DNA from: Clostridia bacterium | GTDB taxonomy: Bacteria; Bacillota_A; Clostridia; Oscillospirales; CAG-272 | Direction: 5' to 3' | Length of the DNA stretch: 25,321 nucleotides | Assembly (NCBI GenBank): GCA_017445115.1 | Contig: JAFSUU010000004.1 | Span: forward strand, 1-25,321 | In this document: one piece after another, positions 6,277 to 14,216 of the stretch | How positions within the stretch are numbered: the stretch's first letter is position 1 | Layout: every line of letters begins with the position of its first letter | Made by a program: the position numbers and the translations under genes | Notes under the pieces: model-generated | Seen by the model: the letters and a program-made list of their open reading frames with translations, nothing else | Database searches by the model: none | What the model was told of the DNA's origin: nothing

Positions 6277-7209
6277 ATGACAGTAAAAGAATATACCGAT
6301 ATGATCGTTCAAAACGTAGGACAGGTGATAATCGGCAAGGATGAAGCGATCCGGCAGATAGTTACCTGCTTTCTGGCGGGTGGTCACGTGCTGCTCGAGG
6401 ACCTGCCGGGGACCGGAAAGACGATGATGCTTCTGGCGTTTTCAAAGAGCATCGGCGGCGACTTCAAGCGCATACAGTTCACTCCCGACCTTCTGCCGTC
6501 GGACCTGACAGGTATCAACGTTTTTAATCAGAAGGAAGGGGATTTCTCGTTCCGCAAAGGACCGGTTTTCTCGAACGTCGTGCTTGCGGATGAGATCAAC
6601 CGCGCGACGCCGCGCACGCAGTCCGCGCTTCTTGAGGCGATGGAAGAGCGCCAGGTCTCCGTCGACGGCGAAACATACCCGCTCGACGAACCGTTTATCG
6701 TCATGGGCACGCAGAACCCTATAGAGTCCTACGGCACGTTCCCTCTGCCCGAGGCGCAGCTCGACCGCTTCTTTATGAAGCTCTCTATGGGCTATATGGA
6801 AAGAGATCAGGAGATCTCCCTCCTGGGACGCCGCGAGGCGCGGGACATCATCGGGGATCTCGGTCAGGTGATAGATAACGAAGACACGAGGGCGGCTCGT
6901 CTTGAGATAGAAAAAGTGACCGCTTCCGATGACGTAAAAGCATATATAATGGACCTTATAGAGGCGACCAGAAACAGCGCGAAGACCGCTTGCGGCGTCT
7001 CGGCGAGAGGAACGATCGCGCTTTACAAAGCGTCTCAGATCAGAGCCGCGATGGAGGGGCGCGACTACGTCATCCCGGAGGACGTCAAGAAAGAGGCGAT
7101 CCCCGTGCTTGCTCACCGTTTGCTCACGGTACCGGGCTGTCACCAGGATCCGGTCAGCATCGTGAATAATATACTGACCGAGACCAAAGTCCCGCTTGAA
7201 AACGTATGA
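6277..7209 (+). CDS. MoxR family AAA+ ATPase
   Basis: 310 residues. This is a MoxR-type AAA+ ATPase, a class that works as a chaperone or activator for partners encoded beside it. Walker A is DLPGTGKT (residues 42-49), Walker B VVLADEIN (Asp105, Glu106), followed by the RATPRTQSALLEAMEERQV segment characteristic of MoxR and a sensor 1 MGTQNPIE. The C-terminal lid holds sensor 2-type Arg in the ARGTIALYKA region. GGGAGG at 6263-6268 lies 8 nt from the ATG. Its last 4 bp (ATGA) overlap the DUF58 gene, so the two are translationally coupled, as is usual for MoxR-DUF58 pairs linked to cell-envelope functions. Confidence 0.95.
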   Translation: MTVKEYTDMIVQNVGQVIIGKDEAIRQIVTCFLAGGHVLLEDLPGTGKTMMLLAFSKSIGGDFKRIQFTPDLLPSDLTGINVFNQKEGDFSFRKGPVFSNVVLADEINRATPRTQSALLEAMEERQVSVDGETYPLDEPFIVMGTQNPIESYGTFPLPEAQLDRFFMKLSMGYMERDQEISLLGRREARDIIGDLGQVIDNEDTRAARLEIEKVTASDDVKAYIMDLIEATRNSAKTACGVSARGTIALYKASQIRAAMEGRDYVIPEDVKKEAIPVLAHRLLTVPGCHQDPVSIVNNILTETKVPLENV

Positions 7210-8228
7210 TCCCGTTTATCCTTGTCGGGTTGATCGCGGCGGTGCTTCTGCTTCAGTTCGCTTTCGCGCCGAGAACGCTGCGGCATTTATGGCTGCGCTA
7301 TTCCGTTGATACCAAGCTTGCAGAGCCGGGCGAGAAGATCACCTTCACCGGAAGTCTGTTGAATAACTGGGCGCTGCCGATCCTGTACGTCAATTTTTAT
7401 GAGAATATGCCCGAAGGGGCGTCGATCACAGGGAAGAAAGACAAAGTCGAATCTCACAGTCTGTTTCTGCTCCCGCATCGGACTTTCCGCCACACGGTCA
7501 CGTTCACGCTGCCGGGGCGCGGCGTTTACCGGAACGGCAGATATTACGTGCAGACCGGTGACTTTCTCGGTTTCAAAAACCGCGTCAAGTCTGAAGAGAT
7601 AAACTTCGGCATCACCGTTATGCCGAAGCTCTGCGACGACGAGACGATACTGAAGATACTGAGCGGCTATATCGGAGATATTTCCGTAAGGCGCTTCATC
7701 ATAGAAGACCCCGTGCTGACTATAGGTTACCTCGATTACACCGGCCGAGAGCCTATGAAAAAGATCTCCTGGCCGCACAGCGCCAAGACGGGACGGCTGA
7801 TGGTCAAAAACAGCGATTTTACGGCTGATTCGAGCGCCGCGATCGTGTTGAATATGGCGTCGGGCAGTGACGATGAGAAGGAAAAGACATTCGAGATCGT
7901 AAGGTCAGTCTGCGAACGTCTTGAAGAGGACCGCATCCCTTATCAGTTTATTTCAAACGGCGACGCCGGAGACCTTGACGAGGGGTTCGGCGCGAATCAT
8001 ATCAATAAGCTTATGACCAATCTCGGACGGTCGAAGCTTTACTCGTTCTTTTCGTTCGACAGCCTGATCGAACGCTGTATCAGAGAGCGGAAGAGAAGCC
8101 GCAGTTATTTCATCATAAGCCCGCCGCTTTCCGAGGACGATCACGAAGCGATCGCGCGTCTGCGGCAGTACAGCGAATACGAGCTGTGTGTGCTGGAAGC
8201 GGAGGTGGATACCGATGCTGACAGTTAA
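7206..8228 (+). CDS. DUF58 domain protein
   Basis: 340 residues. An N-terminal membrane segment (about residues 3-22) is followed by a beta-rich region and the DUF58 signature around residues 176-200 (DYTGREPMKKISWPHSAKTG), after which comes a vWA-like fold portion. DUF58 proteins are the standard partners of MoxR ATPases, and a vWA-like partner activated by the ATPase is the accepted general picture; the specific role here is unknown. The start codon overlaps the stop of the ATPase gene, and the end overlaps the next gene by 14 bp. It is the middle gene of a three-gene operon. Confidence 0.93.
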   Translation: MIPFILVGLIAAVLLLQFAFAPRTLRHLWLRYSVDTKLAEPGEKITFTGSLLNNWALPILYVNFYENMPEGASITGKKDKVESHSLFLLPHRTFRHTVTFTLPGRGVYRNGRYYVQTGDFLGFKNRVKSEEINFGITVMPKLCDDETILKILSGYIGDISVRRFIIEDPVLTIGYLDYTGREPMKKISWPHSAKTGRLMVKNSDFTADSSAAIVLNMASGSDDEKEKTFEIVRSVCERLEEDRIPYQFISNGDAGDLDEGFGANHINKLMTNLGRSKLYSFFSFDSLIERCIRERKRSRSYFIISPPLSEDDHEAIARLRQYSEYELCVLEAEVDTDADS

Positions 8229-9423
8229 CGCGATAAAGTCTGCCTGTGACCTTCTTCTTTGCTTCACGTTCGCTTCGCTCTTCAGTTCATTCGGCGACTC
8301 GTGGCTGTTGATCGGAGCGATGAGCGCGCTCGCATTTCTGTCCTCTCTGATACTGCAGAAGGCAAAAGGCGCGGTAGCGGCAAAGATAGTCTGCGCTCTG
8401 CTTCCGGCATTCGGACTTTTTGCGGCGCAGAACCTCTTTCAGATCATCGTCTCTCTCGCCATTCTGGCGTTTCACGCGGTGATGACGTTTTCCGCCGGAA
8501 GCGGCGTCCATTACGACGACTATAAATACTGGTTCGGTATACCCGCCGTTCCGGTGACCGTGGTTTTCATTATCTGCCTCGGAGAGTGGCCGATACGCCC
8601 GGCAGCGACTGTATGCGCCGCCGCATATCTGTTTTTCGGCGTACTCGTTCTGCGCAGAAAGCGCATGGGTACCGGCGCAACTTTGAAGCTGCGCGTCTTA
8701 AACCTTGCGGAACTGTCGCTTGCCTTCGCGATTCCTGTGTTGGCGAGCGTTCTGATCTATCTTCTGATCTCTCACTCGGGCGCCGTGCTCGAGGTCGTCG
8801 CGCTGCCGTTCGGATATCTGTTCCGCGGCATCGCATACATCAGTGAACAGTTCTTCAACCTGTTCAAACCGCCGGAGGAGGTAGAGATCCCCGAGACCAC
8901 CGACACCGAGGCTGTGACCGGCGAGGCGACGGTCGTTCCCGAGACCGGCGAGACCGCGGCGCGTGATGATACCGTTTATAACGGGATCGAATCCGCGGCT
9001 CAGATAATTGTGATCATTCTTGCGTTGGCGGCACTCGCGTTCATCCTTTACAGGATCTATAAGATGATCCGCAAACGCCGCGGGAAAGACGCCGATGGCG
9101 TGACGTTTGAAGAGGGCGAGATCAGCGCGGTCCGCGACCGCCGTGTACGGCGTAAGCGGAAGAAACCCGCTCCACAGACAAACAGAGAAAAGATACGTAA
9201 GATATATACGGACTACTTGTATTATCTCAAAAATCACGGTGTCGAGATAACGCGTCATTCGACCTCCGAGGACGTTCTTGCGGCGACGGAGGATTCGTCT
9301 CCCGACGGAGCGGAGCGTATGAGAGAGCTGTATATCCGCGCCAGATACAACGACGCGGAGGAGATAAGCGACGCGGAGGTCGAGGAGGCGGAGGCGCTTC
9401 TTGCCGCGATAAGAAAAAGATAA
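8215..9423 (+). CDS. Polytopic membrane protein with DUF4129-like C terminus
   Basis: 402 residues from ATG 8215, chosen because GGAGG at 8201-8205 is 9 nt upstream; an in-frame ATG at 8188 has no such site. The N-terminal half has about six hydrophobic segments. An acidic, Thr/Glu-rich extracytoplasmic stretch (about residues 222-252) precedes one further membrane helix (about 262-284), then a basic linker and a cytoplasmic tail. The tail has the DUF4129 pattern (REKIRKIYTDYLYYLKNHGV..., ending in a Ala/Glu-rich helix). In many MoxR-DUF58 operons the third gene is a transglutaminase-like membrane protein with the same tail. Here the transglutaminase catalytic core is not seen, so this seems a shortened version. 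A terminator follows, ending the operon. Confidence 0.8.
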   Translation: MLTVNAIKSACDLLLCFTFASLFSSFGDSWLLIGAMSALAFLSSLILQKAKGAVAAKIVCALLPAFGLFAAQNLFQIIVSLAILAFHAVMTFSAGSGVHYDDYKYWFGIPAVPVTVVFIICLGEWPIRPAATVCAAAYLFFGVLVLRRKRMGTGATLKLRVLNLAELSLAFAIPVLASVLIYLLISHSGAVLEVVALPFGYLFRGIAYISEQFFNLFKPPEEVEIPETTDTEAVTGEATVVPETGETAARDDTVYNGIESAAQIIVIILALAALAFILYRIYKMIRKRRGKDADGVTFEEGEISAVRDRRVRRKRKKPAPQTNREKIRKIYTDYLYYLKNHGVEITRHSTSEDVLAATEDSSPDGAERMRELYIRARYNDAEEISDAEVEEAEALLAAIRKR

Positions 9424-9425
9424 AC

Positions 9426-9466
9426 AGACCTCTTTTGGTTGACCGAAAGAGGTCTTTCCCTTTTTT
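9426..9466 (+). terminator. Intrinsic terminator of the MoxR operon
   Basis: AGACCTCTTT (9426-9435) pairs perfectly with AAAGAGGTCT (9446-9455), 10-nt loop, then TTCCCTTTTTT. Confidence 0.85.
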
Positions 9467-9476
9467 GACTAAATTC

Positions 9477-9505
9477 TTGATTTTTCGCATGATCTGTGAT
9501 ATGAT
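9477..9505 (+). promoter_or_regulatory. Sigma-A promoter for the glycosyltransferase gene
   Basis: TTGATT (9477-9482), 17-bp spacer, TATGAT (9500-9505), 29 bp before the start. Confidence 0.6.
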
Positions 9506-9534
9506 AACTGTGTTTTTTGAAAAAAGGAGTTTTT

Positions 9535-10845
9535 ATGTGCGTATTTCGCTTTTTTGCTGCGTTCAGCAGCTTTTGCATAAATATTCTGATAATTTTCAGC
9601 TTTATAATGGTCGTCGGCGGATTCATTTATACCGCCGGGCGCCGCAGACGCGCGAAGACCGGAAGCAGAAAATATACGGAATATCCGACGGTCAGCGTCA
9701 TCGTACCCGCGCGGAACGAGGAGAACGTGATACGCGCGACAGTTCTTTCCCTGATAGATCAGGACTATCCGAAAGACCGTTATGAGATAATAGTTGTGAA
9801 CGACAACTCGTCCGACGGCACGGGAGAGGTGCTGCGCGGAATGCAGGATGAATTTCCGGATACAGCGCTCCGTGTCATCACGACAGACGAGAAAACCGGC
9901 GGTAAGGGAAAATCAAGCGTCCTCAATATGGCTTTCGAAAAGTCGTCGGCGGAATTCATCGCGGTCTACGACGCCGACAACACCCCCGAGCCAGACGCGC
10001 TCCGCCTTCTCGTGGAAGCGCTTATGGAAGATGAAAAATTCTCGGCGGTCACGGGAAAATTCCGCACAAGAAACCGTAAAGAATCGCTTTTAACGCGGCT
10101 TATCGACCAGGAGACGCTTATTGCTCAGGCCGTTTCGCAGGCGGGGTTCTGGCGCCATTTCAAGACCGGCATCATTCCGGGAACGAATTTCGTGATCCGC
10201 CGCTCCGCTCTCGAAGAACTCGGAGGATGGGACGTCAAAGCGCTGATAGAAGACACTGAAATGAGCTTTCGTCTGCTTGCGAAAGGAAAGCTGATCAAAT
10301 ACATACCGGAAGCTGTCACATGGGAGCAGGAGCCGGGCAGATTCCGCGCGTGGCTTCGTCAGAGAACGCGCTGGGCAAGAGGAAATATCATTCTGACGGC
10401 AAAGAGCGCGCCGCAACTTTTTAAGCGCTGCTGTTACAGATTCAAGGTAGTGGAGCTCTTCATGCTCTCGATGTACGTCATGCTCTTCGGCGGAGTTGTT
10501 TTCTCCGACATAGCGTTTATCGGCGGCCTGTTCGGGTTCTTCCGGTTTCCGTCGACGGGCGTATTTTCGGCCATTTATCAGATCTCATGGATAACGCAGA
10601 TCGTTCTTTATCTGTCTGTCGCGCTCATCGCGATACTGCAGGAAAAAGAAGAGCGAAACGCGGCATCGATACTTCTGATCCCGGTCATGCTGCTCGTCTA
10701 TTCGAGACTTTGGATCGTCATAATCATTCGCGCGGTCTTCAAAATGATCCGCGACGCCGCGAAGCACAGAGAAGCGTCGTGGGACAAAACGGAACACCTT
10801 GCCGAAAAGGCGTTTCCCGAGCCCGCTCACTCCGCAAGAAAATAA
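9535..10845 (+). CDS. Membrane glycosyltransferase family 2 (processive type)
   Basis: 436 residues from ATG 9535; AGGAG at 9525-9529 decides against the in-frame TTG at 9517. The architecture is one N-terminal membrane helix (about residues 8-30), a cytoplasmic GT-A domain and about three to four C-terminal helices (about 300-410). GT2 motifs are present: VSVIVPARNE, VVNDNSSDGT, the metal-binding DAD (Asp146, Asp148), the base-bearing IED (Asp240) and QRTRW (residues 276-280). The D, DxD, D and QxxRW set is that of processive synthases such as poly-N-acetylglucosamine or hyaluronan synthase types. The product cannot be told from sequence. No PgaB-like or other synthase partner is directly adjacent; the polysaccharide deacetylase gene is 255 bp downstream beyond a terminator, which may or may not be functionally linked. 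Confidence 0.9.
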   Translation: MCVFRFFAAFSSFCINILIIFSFIMVVGGFIYTAGRRRRAKTGSRKYTEYPTVSVIVPARNEENVIRATVLSLIDQDYPKDRYEIIVVNDNSSDGTGEVLRGMQDEFPDTALRVITTDEKTGGKGKSSVLNMAFEKSSAEFIAVYDADNTPEPDALRLLVEALMEDEKFSAVTGKFRTRNRKESLLTRLIDQETLIAQAVSQAGFWRHFKTGIIPGTNFVIRRSALEELGGWDVKALIEDTEMSFRLLAKGKLIKYIPEAVTWEQEPGRFRAWLRQRTRWARGNIILTAKSAPQLFKRCCYRFKVVELFMLSMYVMLFGGVVFSDIAFIGGLFGFFRFPSTGVFSAIYQISWITQIVLYLSVALIAILQEKEERNAASILLIPVMLLVYSRLWIVIIIRAVFKMIRDAAKHREASWDKTEHLAEKAFPEPAHSARK

Positions 10846-10860
10846 TGAATAGAACGAAAA

Positions 10861-10885
10861 AGCACTGAGTCGCAGTGCTTTTTTT
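10861..10885 (+). terminator. Intrinsic terminator after the glycosyltransferase gene
   Basis: AGCACTG / CAGTGCT stem (10861-10867, 10873-10879), loop AGTCG, followed by a run of T to 10885. Confidence 0.9.
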
Positions 10886-10894
10886 ACAAGAGTA

Positions 10895-10923
10895 TTGAAA
10901 TAATCAAATATCTATGATATATT
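10895..10923 (+). promoter_or_regulatory. Probable promoter for the deacetylase-FkbH unit
   Basis: TTGAAA (10895-10900), 17-bp spacer, TATATT (10918-10923) with preceding TGA. It predicts a leader of about 170 nt before the deacetylase ORF. Confidence 0.6.
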
Positions 10924-11100
10924 TATTATATGGCTTTGCGTTGTTGATCAAAGGACTCAAGAACGAGGACACAGCCGCGCTGAAGCTCTGAGTTCCTACG
11001 TTAAAAATTCAGGATCTTTTCAAAAACGGAGAATATCGGGGATGGTACGGATAAAGCAAACGTTTCCGGACCGGCCGTCGCCCGATCACACGGATGCGAT
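10924..11100 (+). other. Leader region before the deacetylase gene, no supported gene
   Basis: About 175 bp between promoter and ORF. The deacetylase frame stays open upstream from a TAA at 11002-11004 but contains no ATG, GTG or TTG before 11101. An imperfect inverted pair (AGGACTCA near 10955, TGAGTTCCT near 10990) is visible. No ribosome binding site of good quality precedes 11101. The content is otherwise unexplained. Confidence 0.4.
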
Positions 11101-11883
11101 ATGGAAAAAGCAATAATAAGTTTGTCGTTTGACGACGGAAGGAAGGACAGTTTCAAAGTCTTACGTGACCTGCTGTCCCCTCGCGGGATCCCCGCGACTT
11201 TTAATATAACCTCTGGGTTTATCGACGGCACTTTGACTCCTGACAAGTTCGGATGCAAGACGCCGCCGCTGACTGTTGATGAAATTATACAAATGTATGA
11301 ATCTTCCGCCTGCGAGATCGCGCTTCACGGGGATATGCATAAAAATACCGAAGACGATATAAAGTCCGGAGCCGAAAAAATAACGAAGTGGTTAGACGTG
11401 CCGGAGGATACTGTATTCGGTTTCGCGTCTCCCGGAGGCGAAATGACGTCACGCGTATTCAATTCCATGGAGAATTACGCTAAAACCAACATATCATATA
11501 TGAGATGTGATATGAGGATCCTTCGCAGCCGGAGAATAAAGCTTCTCGCAAGAAAAGCAAGCCGCATTGTGAAGTTTCCGTTTATTTACCGCTTTGCGTT
11601 TTCCGACACGCTGATGAAAGAATGTCCTGACAGAACTATATACTCTTCTTTGATTCTGAACGGCGACACGCCGAGGCAGATAATCTCTCTGATCGATTAT
11701 GCCGTAAAGAAAAAAGCGGCGCTTACTCTCACTTTTCACACCATCGCTTTTGAAGAAGATCCCGACAAGTGGTCATGGAGCGCCGAGAAATTTGAAAAAG
11801 TATGCGATCACCTTGTTTTGCTGCGCGACAGCGGCAAAGCAGATATTTTGACGACAGCCGACCTGTATAAAAAAATAAGCTGA
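11101..11883 (+). CDS. Polysaccharide deacetylase (NodB-type)
   Basis: 260 residues, no signal peptide, so predicted cytoplasmic or released without a classical leader. Polysaccharide deacetylase (CE4-like) motifs: SFDDG at residues 9-13 (catalytic base and metal Asp11/Asp12) and HGDMH at residues 76-80 (His76 and His80 as metal ligands). A later FASPGG segment matches the third motif region, and LTFHTI near residue 215 the last. The protein would remove N-acetyl or O-acetyl groups from a sugar substrate. The start is uncertain: ATG 11101 is the only start codon in a longer open frame and its ribosome binding site is weak. The stop is 7 nt before the FkbH-like gene, whose ribosome binding site overlaps the stop, so the two are co-translated. 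Confidence 0.82.
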   Translation: MEKAIISLSFDDGRKDSFKVLRDLLSPRGIPATFNITSGFIDGTLTPDKFGCKTPPLTVDEIIQMYESSACEIALHGDMHKNTEDDIKSGAEKITKWLDVPEDTVFGFASPGGEMTSRVFNSMENYAKTNISYMRCDMRILRSRRIKLLARKASRIVKFPFIYRFAFSDTLMKECPDRTIYSSLILNGDTPRQIISLIDYAVKKKAALTLTFHTIAFEEDPDKWSWSAEKFEKVCDHLVLLRDSGKADILTTADLYKKIS

Positions 11884-11890
11884 GGATAAT

Positions 11891-13627
11891 ATGTTTCAAT
11901 ATGTTCATTTCTATAAAAAAGAATATTTCGATCCGGGTTTCAGATTTGAAAATATCCCGGGTATAGAATATGACCGTATTGTGGCTTCAGACTGGCAGGA
12001 GCATTGCCTCGAATGTGCGGCGCCCTTGTGCTTCGGCAACTGCATAAATTATTCTAAGCGCTTTGACAACAGCTGCCGTAATCTCGAATACGGCATTTTC
12101 CCGAAAAGATATAATAAAGAAACGTGGAGAATATTGAAATTCCGGCCGTGGGGAAAGATCGAAACGGTGATATTTCCTTACGTCTGCTCGAAAAAAGCGG
12201 AGAGACGTATTGACGGTTTGAACCGCTTTCTTTCTTCTCCCGTACGCTTTCTTATGAGGATCCTTTCGTTTATTCCGAAGGCGTATAAGATCGGGGAATG
12301 GTATTGCGCCGTATATAAAAAAATTTTTGAAAGAAAACACTCCGGCACAATTTGCGATACGTTTATATTTGAAGCTTTGTCCGACAGCGGCTGCAAGCTG
12401 TTCATCGATATAATATCCGGAAATAAAGAACTGTTATTCCGGGAATCATTCGACGTAAAGCAGGGGTACAACTCCGTAAAGATAAAGGTGGCTCCTTCAG
12501 CTCTGCAAAACGGAAAATATGCAAGAGTGTATCCGGAGGGAAACGCCGTTCCTTCGCTTGCGATAAGAAATTCGGCGTTTGTAAAACTTAAGGATTCCGA
12601 CGTCCCTGCCAAGAAAGTCAAATGTGTGGTCTGGGATCTGGACAACACTATGTGGAGCGGCATCTTATCGGAGAACGGATCGGGTGAGATGAAGCTGAGA
12701 GACGGCGTCGGGGCATTACTGAAAGCTATTGACGAAAGAGGTATTTTAAATTCGATAGCGAGCAAGAACGATTATGAACCCGCGATGGAATGTCTGAAAA
12801 AGCTCGGTATTGCGGATTATTTCTTATGTCCGCAGATAAACTGGGGACCGAAATCCGACAGCATTGAAAAAATAGCCGGTATTCTGAACCTCGGGATCGA
12901 TTCGTTCGCTTTTGTGGACGATTCCGCATTTGAGCGCGAGGAAGTGAAAAACAGATTTCCCTGCATGAGGATATATGATGAAAAAATCATATCCGGGATG
13001 TTAGTCCTGCCTGAATTTGACGTGACGGTGACCGCTGATTCCGTTTTGAGACGAAGTATGTATATAACGGAAATACAGAGGAAAAAGGACTTTGAGGGCA
13101 CAAGATCCGATATTAAATCATTTATAAGAAACTGTGAGGTAAAGATCGATCTGAAGTGTCCTGACAAGGAGGAGGATCTTGAGCGCTGCTTTGAACTTGC
13201 AAACCGTACCAACCAGCTCAATTTGTCGGGGAAAAAGTATACGGCGGAAGAATTCAAAGCTCTGATCTCTGAGGACGGAACGCAAACTTTGTACGGTACC
13301 TGCGCCGACAAATACGGCTCTTACGGCGGAGTGCTGTTTATGAAATACCGCATGGAAGAAGCCGGTATCATCAGGGTGTATGAGTTTGCAATGTCGTGCC
13401 GCATTGCGGCAAAATATGCTGAGAACGCCGTTATCGCCTTTTTGCTTGAAAAGGCGGACACAGTGATTTTTGAAGGAAACCGTACGGCGAAAAACAAAGT
13501 GCTGACAGACAGTCTTTTGAATGCCGGAATGGAGAATATCTCCGCGGAAGACGAAAAGATCCTGCTCAGAATTTCGGGGAAGGACAGAGTGAACGATCCG
13601 GATATAGTTTCGGTTCATCTCTTATAA
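11891..13627 (+). CDS. FkbH-like HAD-IIIC family protein with N-terminal Cys cluster
   Basis: 578 residues in three parts. Residues 1-65 carry a cysteine cluster C39-x2-C42-x4-C47-x3-C51 plus Cys62, with the spacing of the N-terminal Fe-S motif of GltD-type proteins. Residues ~70-240 are a beta-rich region of unknown fold. From ~245 comes the FkbH core: HAD motif WDLDNTMW with Asp249/Asp251, SIASKND as motif II, and VDDSAFEREEV as motif IV. The C-terminal part (about 420-560) is GNAT-like, with the TNQLNLSGKKYT signature. FkbH enzymes load a glyceryl group from 1,3-bisphosphoglycerate onto an acyl carrier protein in polyketide and related pathways; no carrier protein is in the window. GAGG at 11882-11885 precedes the ATG. 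Pairing with a deacetylase suggests modification of a glycan, which is inference. Confidence 0.85.
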   Translation: MFQYVHFYKKEYFDPGFRFENIPGIEYDRIVASDWQEHCLECAAPLCFGNCINYSKRFDNSCRNLEYGIFPKRYNKETWRILKFRPWGKIETVIFPYVCSKKAERRIDGLNRFLSSPVRFLMRILSFIPKAYKIGEWYCAVYKKIFERKHSGTICDTFIFEALSDSGCKLFIDIISGNKELLFRESFDVKQGYNSVKIKVAPSALQNGKYARVYPEGNAVPSLAIRNSAFVKLKDSDVPAKKVKCVVWDLDNTMWSGILSENGSGEMKLRDGVGALLKAIDERGILNSIASKNDYEPAMECLKKLGIADYFLCPQINWGPKSDSIEKIAGILNLGIDSFAFVDDSAFEREEVKNRFPCMRIYDEKIISGMLVLPEFDVTVTADSVLRRSMYITEIQRKKDFEGTRSDIKSFIRNCEVKIDLKCPDKEEDLERCFELANRTNQLNLSGKKYTAEEFKALISEDGTQTLYGTCADKYGSYGGVLFMKYRMEEAGIIRVYEFAMSCRIAAKYAENAVIAFLLEKADTVIFEGNRTAKNKVLTDSLLNAGMENISAEDEKILLRISGKDRVNDPDIVSVHLL

Positions 13628-13683
13628 ATCAGAGAAAAAAGAATATAGAATATTATAAGTAAAAATTCAGAGGAGATTTTATT

Positions 13684-13848
13684 ATGGAAGAACAAGTCAT
13701 TACGGTAACCATTAGAACAAAAGGCGAGAAGTGCGAGATGAGCGACGCTGAGATCAAGGCGTGGTATGAATCGCAGATCGCAAAGCTTTTTAATCCGGCA
13801 TACGGCACGCCCGAGATCACGGCGGAAGTCAGGAGAATGGAGATTTAA
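13684..13848 (+). CDS. 54-residue conserved-looking small protein
   Basis: ATG 13684 to TAA 13848, with AGAGGAG at 13670-13676, 7 nt upstream. The protein starts MEEQVITVTIRTKGEKCEMS, continues with an amphipathic helix (DAEIKAWYESQIAKLF) and ends in ITAEVRRMEI. A beta-strand, helix, strand layout is likely. There is no signal peptide. The strong ribosome binding site and protein-like composition support a real gene, and I have an impression that near-identical short proteins occur in other Clostridia, but no function is known to me. It lies 56 bp after the FkbH-like gene and before a strong hairpin, so it may be the last gene of that unit. Confidence 0.72.
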   Translation: MEEQVITVTIRTKGEKCEMSDAEIKAWYESQIAKLFNPAYGTPEITAEVRRMEI

Positions 13849-13867
13849 GTCAGAAGTGAATAGGAAT

Positions 13868-13902
13868 TGCGGGGAAAACTCTTTCAAAGAGTTTTCCCCG
13901 CA
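13868..13902. terminator. 17-bp palindromic terminator-like hairpin
   Basis: Arms 13868-13884 and 13886-13902 are perfectly complementary (TGCGGGGAAAACTCTTT and its complement) around a single base, followed by CCCTTTTC. Same GCGGGG...CCCCGC design as the hairpins at 20070-20103 and 25260-25295. Confidence 0.75.
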
Positions 13903-14155
13903 CCCTTTTCAGAAACTCTTCGGAAGTTTTTGAAGGAAACAGTGATTTTATGAACGAAGAGGTTGAAAGCGAAGAGCATTATGCTTGATTTTCGACAGAG
14001 TATTTTGCTATATTTCACTCGTTCGCTATATCTCCCTTGAGTGGAAGGGGGACCGATTTCTTTCTGCGATATGGCACACGATAAACTTTGATCGTTCTTA
14101 ACGGAAAAATTTAATAAATATTCACAAAAACCTAAAAATATATGATAATTATTTA
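13903..14155. other. Intergenic stretch without a supported gene
   Basis: About 250 bp. It contains a repeated GCTATAT(T) separated by TTCACTCGTTC (14010-14030) and a GAGTGGAAGGGGGACCG piece (14040-14056) that look like debris of an intergenic repeat; no open frame of note. The last 60 bp are AT-rich and lead into the promoter at 14156. Confidence 0.35.
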
Positions 14156-14184
14156 TTGACTAAATAAAATATATATGATATAAT
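14156..14184 (+). promoter_or_regulatory. Strong sigma-A promoter for the surface-protein gene
   Basis: TTGACT (14156-14161), 17-bp spacer, TATAAT (14179-14184) preceded by TGA. Confidence 0.85.
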
Positions 14185-14216
14185 ATTATGTATTTTTCAA
14201 TCAAGGCGGTATGCAT

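Noticed and set aside
6442..7143. Minus-strand open frame of 233 codons
   Set aside because: Antisense shadow of the MoxR ATPase, with composition typical of reverse-frame translation.
8698..9258. Minus-strand open frame of 186 codons
   Set aside because: Shadow of the DUF4129-like membrane protein, no ribosome binding site or family features.
7206..9423. Complete transglutaminase in the MoxR operon
   Set aside because: The third gene has the DUF4129-like tail but no Cys-His-Asp transglutaminase core could be found.
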